From an uncultured Amphritea sp. (lineage in GTDB: Bacteria > Pseudomonadota > Gammaproteobacteria > Pseudomonadales > Balneatricaceae): DNA of 64,000 bases. Numbering within the stretch: the stretch's first letter is position 1; the number at the start of each line of letters is the position of its first letter. A program made the position numbers and the translations under genes. The stretch is taken from assembly GCF_937127095.1 (NCBI RefSeq), contig NZ_CAKZLP010000040.1:22381-86380 (forward strand). Direction: 5' to 3'. The notes under the pieces are model-generated. The model had not been told where the DNA came from and did not search any database. It saw nothing but the letters and a program-made list of their open reading frames with translations. Shown in pieces: positions 21,580 to 31,125 of the stretch.

Positions 21580-22197
21580 ATGAACAAGACCGAACGTTTC
21601 AACAGTATTTCACATCTGATCGGTGCCGCGCTGGCACTGGTGGGTGCCGTTGCGCTGATTCTGGTCGCATTACAGGATGGGGATACGTACCGCATAGTGT
21701 CGTTCAGTATTTATGGCGTGACGCTCTTTCTGCTCTACTCGATCTCCACGATTTACCATGGGCTGCCCCCTGGATCTGCTAAACGAGTGTTTCGTATGCT
21801 CGATCATCAGGCCATCTATCTGCTGATCGCCGGTAGCTATACCCCCTTCATGCTGATTACACTCAAGGGTGTCGTAGGTTGGTGGATGCTCGCTGCGATA
21901 TGGAGTATGGCATCTGTAGGACTGGTGCTCGATGCACTGCCGCGGTTTAGCAAGCGGGTACTGCAGATGGGCCTGTATTTTGTGATGGGCTGGTTAATCC
22001 TGCTGGCAATCAGGCCACTACTCGCGGCCCTGCCACAGGCGGGCTTCGTGTGGCTGTTAACCGGCGGGATCCTCTATTCATCGGGAGTGGTCTTTTACGC
22101 CCTTGACCAGCGCTACCCCTAGATGCATGGAGTGTGGCACCTATTCGTACTGGGGGGCAGTATCAGTCACTATGTGGTTATTCTGATCTATACCTGA
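21580..22197 (+). pseudogene. Hemolysin III/PAQR-family membrane protein interrupted by an amber codon
   Basis: Seven-helix membrane protein family (YqfA/TrhA type). From MNKTERFNSISHLIGAALAL the frame reads to RYP and meets TAG at 22120-22122. The same frame continues MHGVWHLFVLGGSISHYVV and stops at 22195. Family members have Tyr or Phe at the TAG position, so a single TAC/TAT to TAG change explains it. The lost tail holds the HxxxH metal-site histidines and the last helix. Without readthrough the product would be 180 residues and probably inactive. An open frame extends upstream to 21505 but the family start is here. Confidence 0.82.
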
Positions 22198-22359
22198 TAA
22201 CAGTTAAGAATGCTCAACATCATGCAGAGAAAAGCCCGGCAGTGTTTGTCTGTGATTGCGGAATATTCACTTCCGGTAGCAGGCGATCAAACTCCCGCTT
22301 CAGCAACTCGCTACCGGAACCATAAAGGAAGGCCCGAGAGGCATCTGACTATGAGAAAT

Positions 22360-22404
22360 AGTGTGTGCTAACAGACAGACGTGGGTGTTCTTCATTGCTA
22401 AGCT
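22360..22404 (+). promoter_or_regulatory. Crp-like operator plus -10 promoter of the Lmo0937-type gene
   Basis: The dyad AGTGTGTGCTAACAGACAGA, weaker in the inner CG pairs but symmetric, is followed after 19 bases by TAAGCT. It is 139 bases upstream of the ATG at 22519. Confidence 0.62.
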
Positions 22405-22518
22405 GAATTTGCAAGACCACCCGGTTCTGCACGCCTCACTCACAGTCATTAACGCAGATGAACAGTTAACTAAACACGACTAAAAACACCCTTAATACAC
22501 AGTAATGGAGTGACGAAA

Positions 22519-22668
22519 ATGCTTGAAACAATTGCAATTTTCTTAGTTGTCCTTTGGCTCCTGGGCTTGGTTTCTTCGTATACCTTAGGTGGATTTATTC
22601 ATATCCTCCTGGTACTGGCTGTCATCGTTGTGGTGCTGCGTGTGATTAAGGGTAGACGGATAACCTAG
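22519..22668 (+). CDS. Lmo0937-family small membrane protein
   Basis: 49-residue protein, almost all hydrophobic, with two short membrane segments around YTLGGFIHILLVLAVIVVV and a basic tail KGRRIT. This is the pattern of the Lmo0937 family (DUF5670), small stress-associated membrane proteins. GGAG lies 8 bases before the ATG. It probably shares a transcript with the next gene, 45 bp downstream. Confidence 0.82.
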   Translation: MLETIAIFLVVLWLLGLVSSYTLGGFIHILLVLAVIVVVLRVIKGRRIT

Positions 22669-22713
22669 TTAACTTGATAACTTCACAATGTTTGTATCAC
22701 CAGGAATAACAAA

Positions 22714-22926
22714 ATGAGTGGAATAAAAATCTTAGCCATCCTGCTGATCGTGGCTGGCAGCCTCGGCTTGATCTATGGGGGGTTCACATACACCCAGGAT
22801 ACCCAAACAGCCAAAGTAGGCCCATTAGAGTTAACTGTGAAGGATACGAAGACGGTCAATATACCAATATGGGCTGGAGTCGGAGCGCTAGTGATTGGTG
22901 GTTTATTACTGGCTATACGTAAGTAA
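22714..22926 (+). CDS. Small two-helix membrane protein (DUF3185-like)
   Basis: 70 residues with helix one KILAILLIVAGSLGLIYGG, a polar middle (AKVGPLELTVKDTKTV), helix two VGALVIGGLLLAI and a basic end RK. It resembles small conserved membrane proteins annotated as DUF3185, but the family call is from memory and hedged. Function unknown; the position suggests membership of the stress group. Confidence 0.75.
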   Translation: MSGIKILAILLIVAGSLGLIYGGFTYTQDTQTAKVGPLELTVKDTKTVNIPIWAGVGALVIGGLLLAIRK

Positions 22927-23053
22927 TCCCGGGCAGCGTTTATGGTTGGTACCGGCGGATGTCAGAACGGGCATCTGCCTTTTGACGGGCGTCCTTTACC
23001 ATCACCGCCAGTCGCATTTAGAGAAGAGAAGTTGAGTACGAAAGTGACACTTT

Positions 23054-23362
23054 TCAGCGCGTTCTGAAGGGCCAGAATCGGGCATACTGATAGCGTACCA
23101 TGCTGAAGATTCCCCATGCACGAACCAGCTGTCCAATCCGGTGCAACCGGTTGGACCGGGTTGCAAACACAAGCAAGGTACCTGTAGCCACCACCAGTGA
23201 TGGGTGTGCACGCAGTGCCTGCCCAACAGCATAGACTCTGTCGACCCACTGCAGCTGTGTTTGCAAATGGGTTGCGATAGTGGATAACTCATTGCGCTGC
23301 ACAGTGGCCTGCAACACCAGCGTCTCGCGATGTCGCTGCAGATATTGCTTACGTGTACTCAT
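23054..23362 (-). CDS. YqjK-like protein
   Basis: 102-residue basic protein with one hydrophobic segment (HPSLVVATGTLLVFAT). It is the last gene of a three-gene minus-strand operon equivalent in order to E. coli yqjD-yqjE-yqjK. It overlaps the yqjE-like gene by 4 bp (ATGA). Function unknown. Confidence 0.75.
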   Translation of the reverse strand: MSTRKQYLQRHRETLVLQATVQRNELSTIATHLQTQLQWVDRVYAVGQALRAHPSLVVATGTLLVFATRSNRLHRIGQLVRAWGIFSMVRYQYARFWPFRTR

Positions 23363-23769
23363 AACCCGGACTCCAGGCGTTCAACATCTTTGCGCAGTTC
23401 CGCCAGACTCGCGCTAAATAGCGGTGGACGGTTTCTCAGCTTACGCTTCAATACCCAAGCGCTAATGAAGCCAACCAGCAGATATAACAAGGCGAAGGCT
23501 GCCAGTGCGGTCAGACGATAGCTATCCCAAAATAACTGGACGATGAGAATAGTCGCCAGTAACAGTCCCAGTCCAAGAAAGAACAGCGACACCTGCTGGA
23601 GGATAAACAGTTCCCGAACTCTGATCCCCTCTTCTTCCAGCTCCGTAGACAGAATTTCTACCCGGGTACGCAGAACCTCAACAGAAGTGCCAAGCAACCG
23701 CTGCAGCGAAGCCAGCAGTCCCTGTGATCGGGATTTGGAGGGTTGTGCACCACTGTCGCTGTTCGTCAT
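23359..23769 (-). CDS. YqjE-like phage-holin-family membrane protein (DUF1469)
   Basis: 136 residues with an amphipathic N-terminal region (LLGTSVEVLRTRVEILSTELEEE) and two membrane helices (LFFLGLGLLLATILIVQLFW and LAAFALLYLLVGFISAWVL), the layout of DUF1469/YqjE. It is annotated as holin superfamily III elsewhere, but here it belongs to a YqjD/E/K stress operon rather than a phage. Confidence 0.85.
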   Translation of the reverse strand: MTNSDSGAQPSKSRSQGLLASLQRLLGTSVEVLRTRVEILSTELEEEGIRVRELFILQQVSLFFLGLGLLLATILIVQLFWDSYRLTALAAFALLYLLVGFISAWVLKRKLRNRPPLFSASLAELRKDVERLESGL

Positions 23770-23773
23770 ATGT

Positions 23774-24085
23774 CTAGCGCCGACCGCTTAACATACCCAG
23801 TAGTAAACCAACAGCACCGGCAATCGCCATCGCCTGCCACGGGTTTTGATGCACCAGTTGATCCGTCGCTTTGGCTGCGGCTTTGGTCTTGACGATAAGA
23901 TCATCCTCCAGCACATTGAGTTTGCGCCGCGCCTCACGCAGATTCACTTCGGCGCGTTCACGTACCCCAGCAATTTTTCCACCGGTCTCATTCGCGGTGA
24001 ACTTAAGCAACTCTTCAGCATCATCAATGACCTTCTTGAAATCCTCGACCAGCTGATCCCGTGTTTCCTGTGTTTCAGTTGTCAT
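23774..24085 (-). CDS. YqjD/ElaB-like DUF883 protein
   Basis: 103 residues. A long charged helical region (residues 5-70) is followed by NPWQAMAIAGAVGLLLGMLSGRR, the glycine-zipper C-terminal membrane anchor of the DUF883 family. E. coli YqjD and ElaB tether ribosomes to the inner membrane in stationary phase under RpoS. ATG 24085 has GGAG at good spacing; the in-frame ATG at 24097 does not. Confidence 0.88.
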   Translation of the reverse strand: MTTETQETRDQLVEDFKKVIDDAEELLKFTANETGGKIAGVRERAEVNLREARRKLNVLEDDLIVKTKAAAKATDQLVHQNPWQAMAIAGAVGLLLGMLSGRR

Positions 24086-24173
24086 ACCGTACTCCATAAA
24101 GTGTATTCGTAAGTCATACTATTCAAGATCGCATCGTCAGAATGAAGCGTGCATTCAATGGCGTCGAAGTCAT

Positions 24174-24219
24174 ATTTTAAAGGAGAGATCTCTTCGCCGT
24201 CTGTCTGCTGACGTACATA
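24174..24219 (-). promoter_or_regulatory. Crp-like operator plus -10 promoter of the yqjDEK-like operon
   Basis: The dyad reads TCTGTCTGCTGACGTACATA on the plus strand. Reading toward yqjD, a TAAAAT hexamer begins 20 bases after the dyad, one base further than at the other sites. It is 114 bases upstream of the ATG at 24085. Confidence 0.65.
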
Positions 24220-24304
24220 CAGAGTAATTGCTCCACACCTTGTTTGTCGTGCTCGACATAACCCGGAACCGGGATTTAAAAAATTAGCGAACGACCGACG
24301 GATA

Positions 24305-26392
24305 TCAGCGTTTGTCTGTTTGAATCAGCCGGCTAAACTCTGTCACTGACAATGCTTGACTGAAATGAAAGCCCTGTGCCTCGTCACACTGATGACTGCG
24401 CAGAAACGCAAGCTGCTCGTCCGTTTCCACCCCCTCGGCAATGACCCGCAGTTTGAGGTTTCTCCCCATACCGATCACCGCCATCACAATGGTCGCATCG
24501 TCCATATCGGTGACGATATCGTGCACAAAAGACTGGTCGATTTTCAGAGTACTGATCGGAAAGCGTTTCAGATAACTCAGGCTTGAATAGCCGGTGCCAA
24601 AGTCGTCAATCGCCAGCCGAACCCCCATCTCTTTAAGTGCCTCCAGCAATGACACAGCAGTGGAAACATCCTGCATAAGGATACTTTCAGTCAGCTCCAG
24701 CTCAAGATAACCAGGGTCCAGACCCGTTTCCTGCAGAATGCGGGTGATACCGGCGAGAAACCCCTTATTCCTGAACTCTGCTGCGGAAATATTGACCGCC
24801 ACAGGCACCGCACACAAACCGGCATTCAACCACTCTTGTACCTGCTGACACGCTTCCCGTAGAACCCAGTTACCAATCGGCACAATCAGACCGCACTCTT
24901 CCGCGATGGGCACGAACTGATCCGGATAAAGCAGCCCGAGCTCAGGATCCTGCCAGCGAATAAGCACCTCAGCCCCGACCATCGCCCCGCTAGCCAGATT
25001 GATCTGCGGCTGGAAGTGCAGCAGGAATTCGTTTTCCGTGAGGGCGCGGCGCAGGCTACTTTCGATGGCCCGGCGATGCACTGCCTGAATATTCATCTCT
25101 GCCTGGAAATATTGATAATTGTTGCGGCCGTTTTTCTTGGCATGAAACATGGCGGTATCCGCATTCTGCATCACACTCTCCGCATCACAGCCGTCATCCG
25201 GATAGACGCTAATGCCGATGCTAAGGGTCACATAAAGTTCATGTCCGTCGATGAGATGGGGCGTATCAAACGCGACTTGCAAGCTTTCTGCTACCAGCCC
25301 CGCATCCTGGTTTTTTTCAATTTCAGGCAGCAGGATAACGAACTCGTCACCCCCCTGGCGACAAACCACATCGGTGCTGCGTACGTAAGCAACCAGACGG
25401 GCAGCAACTGACTTTAAAAGTTGATCACCGACTGTATGGCCCAGTGCGTCATTAATGTGTTTAAAATTATCCAGATCGATAAACAGCAACCCAACCTGTT
25501 TACTGTGCCGGTTGGACAGCCCGATCGTCTGAGAAAGTCGTTCTGTCAGCAATGCTCTATTGGACAAACCCGTAAGAAAATCATGTTGCGCCAGGTGAGT
25601 CATCTTCGCGGCCATCGCCCGCGACTGACTAACATCGTGAAATACAATCACTGCGCCGGCCACCTGGCCGTCCCGTTTATGGATAGGTGCGGCTGAGTCC
25701 TCGATAGCGGATTCAAACCCATCGCGCCGAATCAGCACACAATTAGCCGCCAGCCCCACGGTCTGATCCTCATAAAGGGCTCGCCGTGCCGGGTTATCAG
25801 CGGGCTGGCGGGTACTGCCATCGATAATATTAAACACCGTCGTCAACGGTTGACCCAATGCCTCCTCGCCAGACCAGCCAGTCATGACCTCACCGGCCAG
25901 GTTCAGATAGGTGACGTTGCCGAGAAGATCGGTAGCCAGCACAGCGTCACCGATGGAGTTAAGGGTAACCTGAGCTCGCTCCTTCTCCTCAAACAACTCT
26001 TCTTCCGCCGCCAGCAGTTCGAACTCCGTTGCTTTTCGCTCACTGATATCCTCTACCGTCAACACATGACCATGCCGCGAGGTCCCATCGTTGATAACGG
26101 CGCTATTGACGCGCGTCCACACCACACTGCCATCTTTGCGCTGAAAGCGAAACTCAGTACGTAATGGCGCTTCGCTGTGGGCTGCAGAATGCCAATCCGT
26201 GATGACCCGCTGACGATCCTCGGGGTGGATAGCTATGCTCCAGCGAGTGCCCAACGCCTGAGTAAAGCACAACCCCGAGATCCTCTGATATGCAGCATTG
26301 GTATAGATGCAACCGCCCTCTGCATCGGAAACGAAAATACCCAGTGGGGACGCATCGATGACCGCGCGAAAGCTCAGCTCACTCGTCAACAC
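24305..26392 (-). CDS. PAS-PAS-GGDEF-EAL cyclic-di-GMP enzyme
   Basis: 695-residue cytoplasmic sensor with two PAS domains (about 1-120 and 135-255), GGDEF (about 265-430) and EAL (about 445-690). The diguanylate cyclase motif GGDEF is intact. In the phosphodiesterase domain the signature reads EVLIRW instead of EALxR, while IDDFGTGYSSL, LKIDQSF and EGVET are kept, so activity is likely. It lies between the yqjDEK-like operon and csbD; no motif operator is seen at its start. Confidence 0.94.
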   Translation of the reverse strand: MLTSELSFRAVIDASPLGIFVSDAEGGCIYTNAAYQRISGLCFTQALGTRWSIAIHPEDRQRVITDWHSAAHSEAPLRTEFRFQRKDGSVVWTRVNSAVINDGTSRHGHVLTVEDISERKATEFELLAAEEELFEEKERAQVTLNSIGDAVLATDLLGNVTYLNLAGEVMTGWSGEEALGQPLTTVFNIIDGSTRQPADNPARRALYEDQTVGLAANCVLIRRDGFESAIEDSAAPIHKRDGQVAGAVIVFHDVSQSRAMAAKMTHLAQHDFLTGLSNRALLTERLSQTIGLSNRHSKQVGLLFIDLDNFKHINDALGHTVGDQLLKSVAARLVAYVRSTDVVCRQGGDEFVILLPEIEKNQDAGLVAESLQVAFDTPHLIDGHELYVTLSIGISVYPDDGCDAESVMQNADTAMFHAKKNGRNNYQYFQAEMNIQAVHRRAIESSLRRALTENEFLLHFQPQINLASGAMVGAEVLIRWQDPELGLLYPDQFVPIAEECGLIVPIGNWVLREACQQVQEWLNAGLCAVPVAVNISAAEFRNKGFLAGITRILQETGLDPGYLELELTESILMQDVSTAVSLLEALKEMGVRLAIDDFGTGYSSLSYLKRFPISTLKIDQSFVHDIVTDMDDATIVMAVIGMGRNLKLRVIAEGVETDEQLAFLRSHQCDEAQGFHFSQALSVTEFSRLIQTDKR

Positions 26393-26554
26393 GACAACCC
26401 TCTCAACCAGATCTGACGAGCGTCGACCAGGGTGTAGTGATAATAACGGAGCTTCAATAGTTGCAGGTAATCGCTTACCTGACTCACGTTGGTGAACGCC
26501 AATCGTATATCAGCTATTGATGGGGCTGGCATTATACGGCTCCATCTTGTACTC

Positions 26555-26677
26555 CTAGTACTCCGCGACATCTTCGTCTTTTATCAGGTTGACATAATTA
26601 CCACTAAGCTTGCCCCCCTCAGCTTTCACTTTGCCAGTAAACTGTTTCCAGTGACCTGCTGCTGTATCTATGCGCAT
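26555..26677 (-). CDS. Short CsbD-like protein
   Basis: 40-residue frame with a strong GGAGG Shine-Dalgarno. The MRIDTAAGHWKQFTGKVKAE start matches the N-terminal half of CsbD stress proteins, but the usual second half is missing and the Trp after the second glutamate is Gly (AEGGKL). It may be a truncated relic or a mini-CsbD. A frame extending upstream to 26740 lacks family similarity. Confidence 0.6.
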   Translation of the reverse strand: MRIDTAAGHWKQFTGKVKAEGGKLSGNYVNLIKDEDVAEY

Positions 26678-26756
26678 ATTAAACCTCCGTGTTGGTGCTC
26701 TGTCGAACTGTTCGAAAAAGGTTAACCGGACAGCTCTCAACGGTCAGTCATATAAC

Positions 26757-26801
26757 AATTTATCCGCAGGAATAACATCAGTCTGTGCGTTACCGCACAT
26801 T
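26757..26801 (-). promoter_or_regulatory. Crp-like operator plus -10 promoter of csbD-like gene
   Basis: The dyad TCTGTGCGTTACCGCACATT has perfect TGTGCG/CGCACA arms. On the minus strand TAAATT follows 19 bases later. It is 104 bases upstream of the csbD-like ATG. Confidence 0.75.
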
Positions 26802-26868
26802 ACATAGTGGCGCCGGGGCAAAGGTTATTAGCGTAGCTGTGCGTTTTCAGGCTGTTTTATTGTTGCGC

Positions 26869-26913
26869 TATGTGCGGTGGCAAACAGACGATGCGAATAT
26901 GGATCAGTAGACT
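26869..26913 (+). promoter_or_regulatory. Crp-like operator plus -10 promoter of the second OmpA-like gene
   Basis: The dyad TATGTGCGGTGGCAAACAGA is followed 19 bases later by TAGACT. It is 155 bases upstream of the ompA-like ATG. The divergent csbD and ompA genes thus each have their own correctly oriented site. Confidence 0.72.
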
Positions 26914-27043
26914 ATACTCATTCATGCGTTGCACAAAAACAGTAAACGCATTAACTCAGGGTGGTGCCGCCTGGCAAAATATCTCTGCGATGCCAATTAC
27001 TCGAATATTTTCTCAGTTTGACGTTCATTAAAGGAATAAGTGC

Positions 27044-27700
27044 ATGAAACCAATTAGACAACACATTTCACAACTAGCGATTGCAGCCGTTGCATCAATA
27101 GCGCTGATTCCGCTAACCGCAATGGCCGAAGGTTATCTGGTCGACAGCAACGGTAAAAACGTGATGAGCAGTGATGGTCTGTGCTGGCACATAAGTGAGT
27201 GGTCACCTGCAAGCTATCGTGAGCCCTGCGACCCGGCTTACAAACCGGTAGCTGCGGTTGTTCCTGCTCCTGTCGTGGCCCCAGCGCCAGCGCCAGCGCC
27301 GCCGTTACGCAAAAAAATAAGTTTTTCAGGCAGTGCGCTGTTTGCTTTCGACAAGTCTGCACTGAAACCTGAGGGCATGGCGTTGATGGACAACCTGGTG
27401 CAACAGCTTAACAGTACAACCTACGAGACCATTGAGGTCACCGGCCACACCGATCGCATCGGCTCCGACGTTTATAACCAAAAGCTCTCAGAACGCCGCG
27501 CCCAATCGGTTAAAGATTACCTGGTCAGCAAAGGGGTCCCGGCAAACAGCATTACTGCGATAGGTAAAGGCGAAACAGCCCCCTCCGAAACGGGTGAATG
27601 TAAAGGGATGACCGTCTCAAGAACCAAGGCCTGTTTACAGCTCGACCGCCGTGTTGACATTGAGATGATAGGTACCAAACCGGTCGCCGGTAGTAACTAA
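27044..27700 (+). CDS. OmpA-family envelope protein, second copy
   Basis: 218-residue exported protein with a signal peptide ending near AMA, a short domain with GLCWHISEWS and EPCDPAY, an Ala/Pro/Val linker, and an OmpA-like C-terminal domain (ALFAFDKSALKPEG, VTGHTDRIGSDVYNQ, RRVDIEM) expected to bind peptidoglycan. It has the same three-part design as the gene at 8657. AAGGA precedes the ATG. It is predicted to be under the Crp-like activator. Confidence 0.9.
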   Translation: MKPIRQHISQLAIAAVASIALIPLTAMAEGYLVDSNGKNVMSSDGLCWHISEWSPASYREPCDPAYKPVAAVVPAPVVAPAPAPAPPLRKKISFSGSALFAFDKSALKPEGMALMDNLVQQLNSTTYETIEVTGHTDRIGSDVYNQKLSERRAQSVKDYLVSKGVPANSITAIGKGETAPSETGECKGMTVSRTKACLQLDRRVDIEMIGTKPVAGSN

Positions 27701-27768
27701 ATAGTTGTCACGCAGGAGCATTAAGACCTGTCAGGGATGACGCTCTACAATCCAGATAATAACGACAG

Positions 27769-27802
27769 CGGGAAATTACACCGGTAATTTCCCGTTTTTT
27801 TT
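27769..27802 (+). terminator. Terminator of the second OmpA-like gene
   Basis: CGGGAAATTAC / GTAATTTCCCG, a perfect 11-bp stem with loop ACCG and eight T. Confidence 0.92.
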
Positions 27803-27879
27803 GAAAAAAACCTTTCTGAAACAGTTATTCTTACTACCCGAACATCCCTTCAAAGCATTCTGAGCCGGGCGTCGTCCCA

Positions 27880-28758
27880 CTAGTTCAGCGCTTCAAACCC
27901 GGAAAGCACATCAAACAGTTCTTCATCGATACTGCTCTGGCGCAGACGGTGAAAGGTTAAGTTAAGATCGTCTTGTAGTTCATCGATATTTTTTTCTGCC
28001 CGCTGCATCGCCGCCAGACGACTGGCATTTTCGCTGGCAAGTGATTCAGCACAGGCTCTGAAAAGGCTGACAAACAGATATTCACGTACCAATGCCCGCA
28101 AGGTAGCTTGTCGATCCGGCATCACTTCGGGGAGGTTGCTGGCAGGCCAGGGGATGTTAACCAGCTCATCCCGCCAGGCTTGATCCAGTGGTAACAGCTG
28201 TTGACTCATCGGGGTATAGATCGCATCGGCACGCGGGCTGTGATGAAACAGATAGACCCGTTCAATGCTGCCCGCTTCCCGCCGCGCTTCAAGCGCAATA
28301 AGAATCTGGCCCACCAGCGCAGTCACCGCATGAATCGAGTTAGGCAGAGTAAAACCTGGCTCCTGCTTCAGACGGGTTTCCGAAAGGCGCGACTGAAGAC
28401 GTTCACCCACCGCCCAGAGGATTTTTTTACCCGACAACGGTGCCAGTGTATGCTCTACAAACTCGACCATCGCTTCATTGAACTGACCCACCAGCCCCTG
28501 ATCTGAGCCGAACACGATCACGCCAATCGCAGCGGTACCGGGCGCCTCCCTGCCGGTTATCGCGCCGGACAGGTTATCTTGTTTGAAACAGGCGGATAAC
28601 CCTAATTGCACTGTTCGGTAATAATCATCCAGCGAGCGGACCGCATTCTCATATTGAGTAATACTCGATGCCGCCATCGCCTTCATCGTCCGCACCACCG
28701 ATTCGAGCTCTTCCGCACTGTCTATTTTGTGCCGCAGACTGGCAACACTGTCACTCAT
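27880..28758 (-). CDS. atpG: N-type ATPase gamma subunit
   Basis: Central rotor stalk of the F1 sector, 292 residues. The family's N- and C-terminal coiled coil is seen in [24 protein letters not shown] and in the C-terminal [17 protein letters not shown]. It is the last gene of the nine-gene operon and overlaps atpA by 4 bp (ATGA), implying translational coupling. Confidence 0.93.
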   Translation of the reverse strand: MSDSVASLRHKIDSAEELESVVRTMKAMAASSITQYENAVRSLDDYYRTVQLGLSACFKQDNLSGAITGREAPGTAAIGVIVFGSDQGLVGQFNEAMVEFVEHTLAPLSGKKILWAVGERLQSRLSETRLKQEPGFTLPNSIHAVTALVGQILIALEARREAGSIERVYLFHHSPRADAIYTPMSQQLLPLDQAWRDELVNIPWPASNLPEVMPDRQATLRALVREYLFVSLFRACAESLASENASRLAAMQRAEKNIDELQDDLNLTFHRLRQSSIDEELFDVLSGFEALN

Positions 28759-30305
28759 ATGCTCCCACTCTCCTGATCTGGCATAAACGCTGTCAATGCG
28801 TCCCGCGCGAGCTGCACAATCGCGGTTCGATCCGGGTCACTCAGCTTATCTGCATGCGCCAAACGCTCCACAACCCCGGCAGGCAGTTCTGTTGCGCCGT
28901 TGCGCACCGCCAACTCTGCAGCAGGCATCTGCTCCAGCGGTATCTTGTCAAACAGTTGTTCGGTCAGCGCCAGCAGTATGGCAATCTGTGCGGCCATGCC
29001 AACCGGGGTAAATTCCGGCTGTTTAAGACAGGCGCGAATACGGCGGCCATGTTCAATCACTTCCAGTGTGTCATCATCCAGACGTGCGCCAAAACGGGCA
29101 AAGGTTTCCAGTTCTTCGAACTGCGCATAAGCCAGTTTGAGGTCGGCGGCAACCGCACGGTAGGCGGCGCGTTGTGCTTTACCCCCCACACGGGAAACAG
29201 ATTTTCCGACATCCACTGCGGGCAATACACCCAGTTCAAACAGCGATGGCGAAAGATAGATCTGACCATCGGTGATCGAGATCAGATTAGTCGGAATATA
29301 GGCGGAGATATCCTGCGCCTCGGTTTCAATAATCGGCAGTGCGGTGAGTGATCCGCCCCCCAGCTCCGGGCGCAACCGGGTGGCGCGTTCCAGCAGCCGC
29401 GAGTGGATATAAAATATATCTCCGGGAAAAGCTTCACGGCCGGGAGGACGACGCAGCAACAGTGACAGTTCCCGATAAGCGCGGGCGTGATGCGTCAGAT
29501 CATCATAGACAATCAGTACATCGCGCCCCTGCAGCATAAAATATTCAGCAATACTGGTTGCCGCATAGGGCGCGATATACGCCAGGCCGGGCGGGTCATT
29601 ACCTTCGGTCACCACGACGATGGTGTACTCCAGAGCACCCTGTTCACGCAGCCGGGCAATCACTTTGGCAACCCCGGAGGCACGCTGACCAATAGCGCAG
29701 TAAACGCAGAGCACATTCTGGTCACGTTGATTGAGTATGGTATCCAGCGCTATCGCGGTCTTGCCGGTCTGCCGGTCTCCGAGAATCAGCTCACGCTGTC
29801 CCCGACCCACCGGAATAAGTGCATCAATCACCTTAATACCGGTTTGTAAAGGCACACTGACAGGGGCACGATCCATAATCGCGGGAGATGGCCGTTCAAC
29901 GGGCAGACGCGAGGTAGCAACCAGATCGCCTTTGCCGTCCAGCGGCTGGCCTATCGGATTGATAATGCGCCCGATAAGCCCCTCTCCCACCGGCACATCA
30001 ACCAGATGATGACAGCGTTTAACTTCATCACCGGCCTGCAGATGCCAGTAGTCTCCCAGCAGCACAACGCCGATCTCATCTTCATCGACATTGAAGGCGA
30101 TGCCATAGATCTCACCGGGAAACTGAAGCACCTCTTCAAAGCCCACGCCGGGCAATCCGGACACGTTGGCTATACCGGTGGAGATACTGGTGATAGTACC
30201 CACTTCGCAGAGCTTCAACTCAGCGTCAAAAGATTGCCGGGCCTGTTGCAACGCGGAGAAAGTGTCGTCAAACATCGTTTGTAGCAATTCAGGCGCCTTT
30301 TTCAT
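28755..30305 (-). CDS. atpA: N-type ATPase alpha subunit
   Basis: 516-residue non-catalytic nucleotide-binding subunit of F1. Walker A is GDRQTGKTA, with the alpha-subunit signatures [10 protein letters not shown] and [10 protein letters not shown]. It overlaps atpF by 17 bp. The divergence from housekeeping alpha subunits and the operon order mark it as the N-ATPase version; the organism's main F-ATPase would be elsewhere. Confidence 0.95.
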   Translation of the reverse strand: MKKAPELLQTMFDDTFSALQQARQSFDAELKLCEVGTITSISTGIANVSGLPGVGFEEVLQFPGEIYGIAFNVDEDEIGVVLLGDYWHLQAGDEVKRCHHLVDVPVGEGLIGRIINPIGQPLDGKGDLVATSRLPVERPSPAIMDRAPVSVPLQTGIKVIDALIPVGRGQRELILGDRQTGKTAIALDTILNQRDQNVLCVYCAIGQRASGVAKVIARLREQGALEYTIVVVTEGNDPPGLAYIAPYAATSIAEYFMLQGRDVLIVYDDLTHHARAYRELSLLLRRPPGREAFPGDIFYIHSRLLERATRLRPELGGGSLTALPIIETEAQDISAYIPTNLISITDGQIYLSPSLFELGVLPAVDVGKSVSRVGGKAQRAAYRAVAADLKLAYAQFEELETFARFGARLDDDTLEVIEHGRRIRACLKQPEFTPVGMAAQIAILLALTEQLFDKIPLEQMPAAELAVRNGATELPAGVVERLAHADKLSDPDRTAIVQLARDALTAFMPDQESGSI

Positions 30306-31122
30306 GGGTGTCCTGTCCTGCTTGCGACGGTCTGTTTACCTGATCAGCACCCTCCTCGACAGGGTCGGAGGATCGTAACAAGGCGTCAACACTATCCGCC
30401 AGTGCGACCAGATAGTCGTCAATACTCCACGCAATTTTCTGCCCCTCAGTCCTGATCTCAATACCGCTCACCAGATCCGTTTCAGTGGCAAACCCGATCT
30501 TCACACTCTCACCTATTTTTGTCCTGATCGCGGTTTCAAGCAGCGCGCACTGCTCTTCTGGCAAGGGATAGGCTGTGCGAACCACTAATGGCTGACCGGA
30601 GGATGAAAACGCTGACTTAAACTGCATTATCTCCTCATCATCTAATGTCTCTAAGCGCCGAATAAAAACATCTGTTATACGGGCTTCCAGCGTCGTTCCG
30701 GCAAGATCGCCGAGCGCCTTACGCGCTATCGCAAATACCTCTTCCCGGGTGCGCTGGCTCAACGCCTGCTTTAAGTTATGCTGCTCGTTTTTCAGTGCGG
30801 ACTGTAACCTGCTGCGCAAGGTTTCCGACTCAGCTCTGACGCCTTCAAGCAGGCGCGCCCGCTCAGCGGCCACCTCCTCGGTTAGCTGACTCATGCGCTC
30901 AGACTGTTGTTTGTCGAACGCTGAATTTTTCTGTTGATATTTGTCGCGCAGGGCCTCTGCCCCACTCTTTGTCGCAGCGGCACTGGCGAGTTCAGTCGCA
31001 ATCCTTTTTTCACGGGCATCGATCGCGGTGAGAATAGGTTGGTAGAGAAAACGCTTTAGTAACCACGCAAGCACCAGAAAATTGATCACCTGAGCCGTGA
31101 CGGTAAACCAGTCGATTAGCAT
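30289..31122 (-). CDS. atpF: N-type ATPase subunit b, extended with delta-like part
   Basis: 277 residues: an N-terminal membrane helix ([20 protein letters not shown]), a long charged coiled coil (residues 35-150), then a C-terminal domain resembling the delta subunit ([37 protein letters not shown]). N-ATPase operons lack a separate delta gene and have a long AtpF, which fits. Confidence 0.92.
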   Translation of the reverse strand: MLIDWFTVTAQVINFLVLAWLLKRFLYQPILTAIDAREKRIATELASAAATKSGAEALRDKYQQKNSAFDKQQSERMSQLTEEVAAERARLLEGVRAESETLRSRLQSALKNEQHNLKQALSQRTREEVFAIARKALGDLAGTTLEARITDVFIRRLETLDDEEIMQFKSAFSSSGQPLVVRTAYPLPEEQCALLETAIRTKIGESVKIGFATETDLVSGIEIRTEGQKIAWSIDDYLVALADSVDALLRSSDPVEEGADQVNRPSQAGQDTHEKGA

Positions 31123-31125
31123 GAC

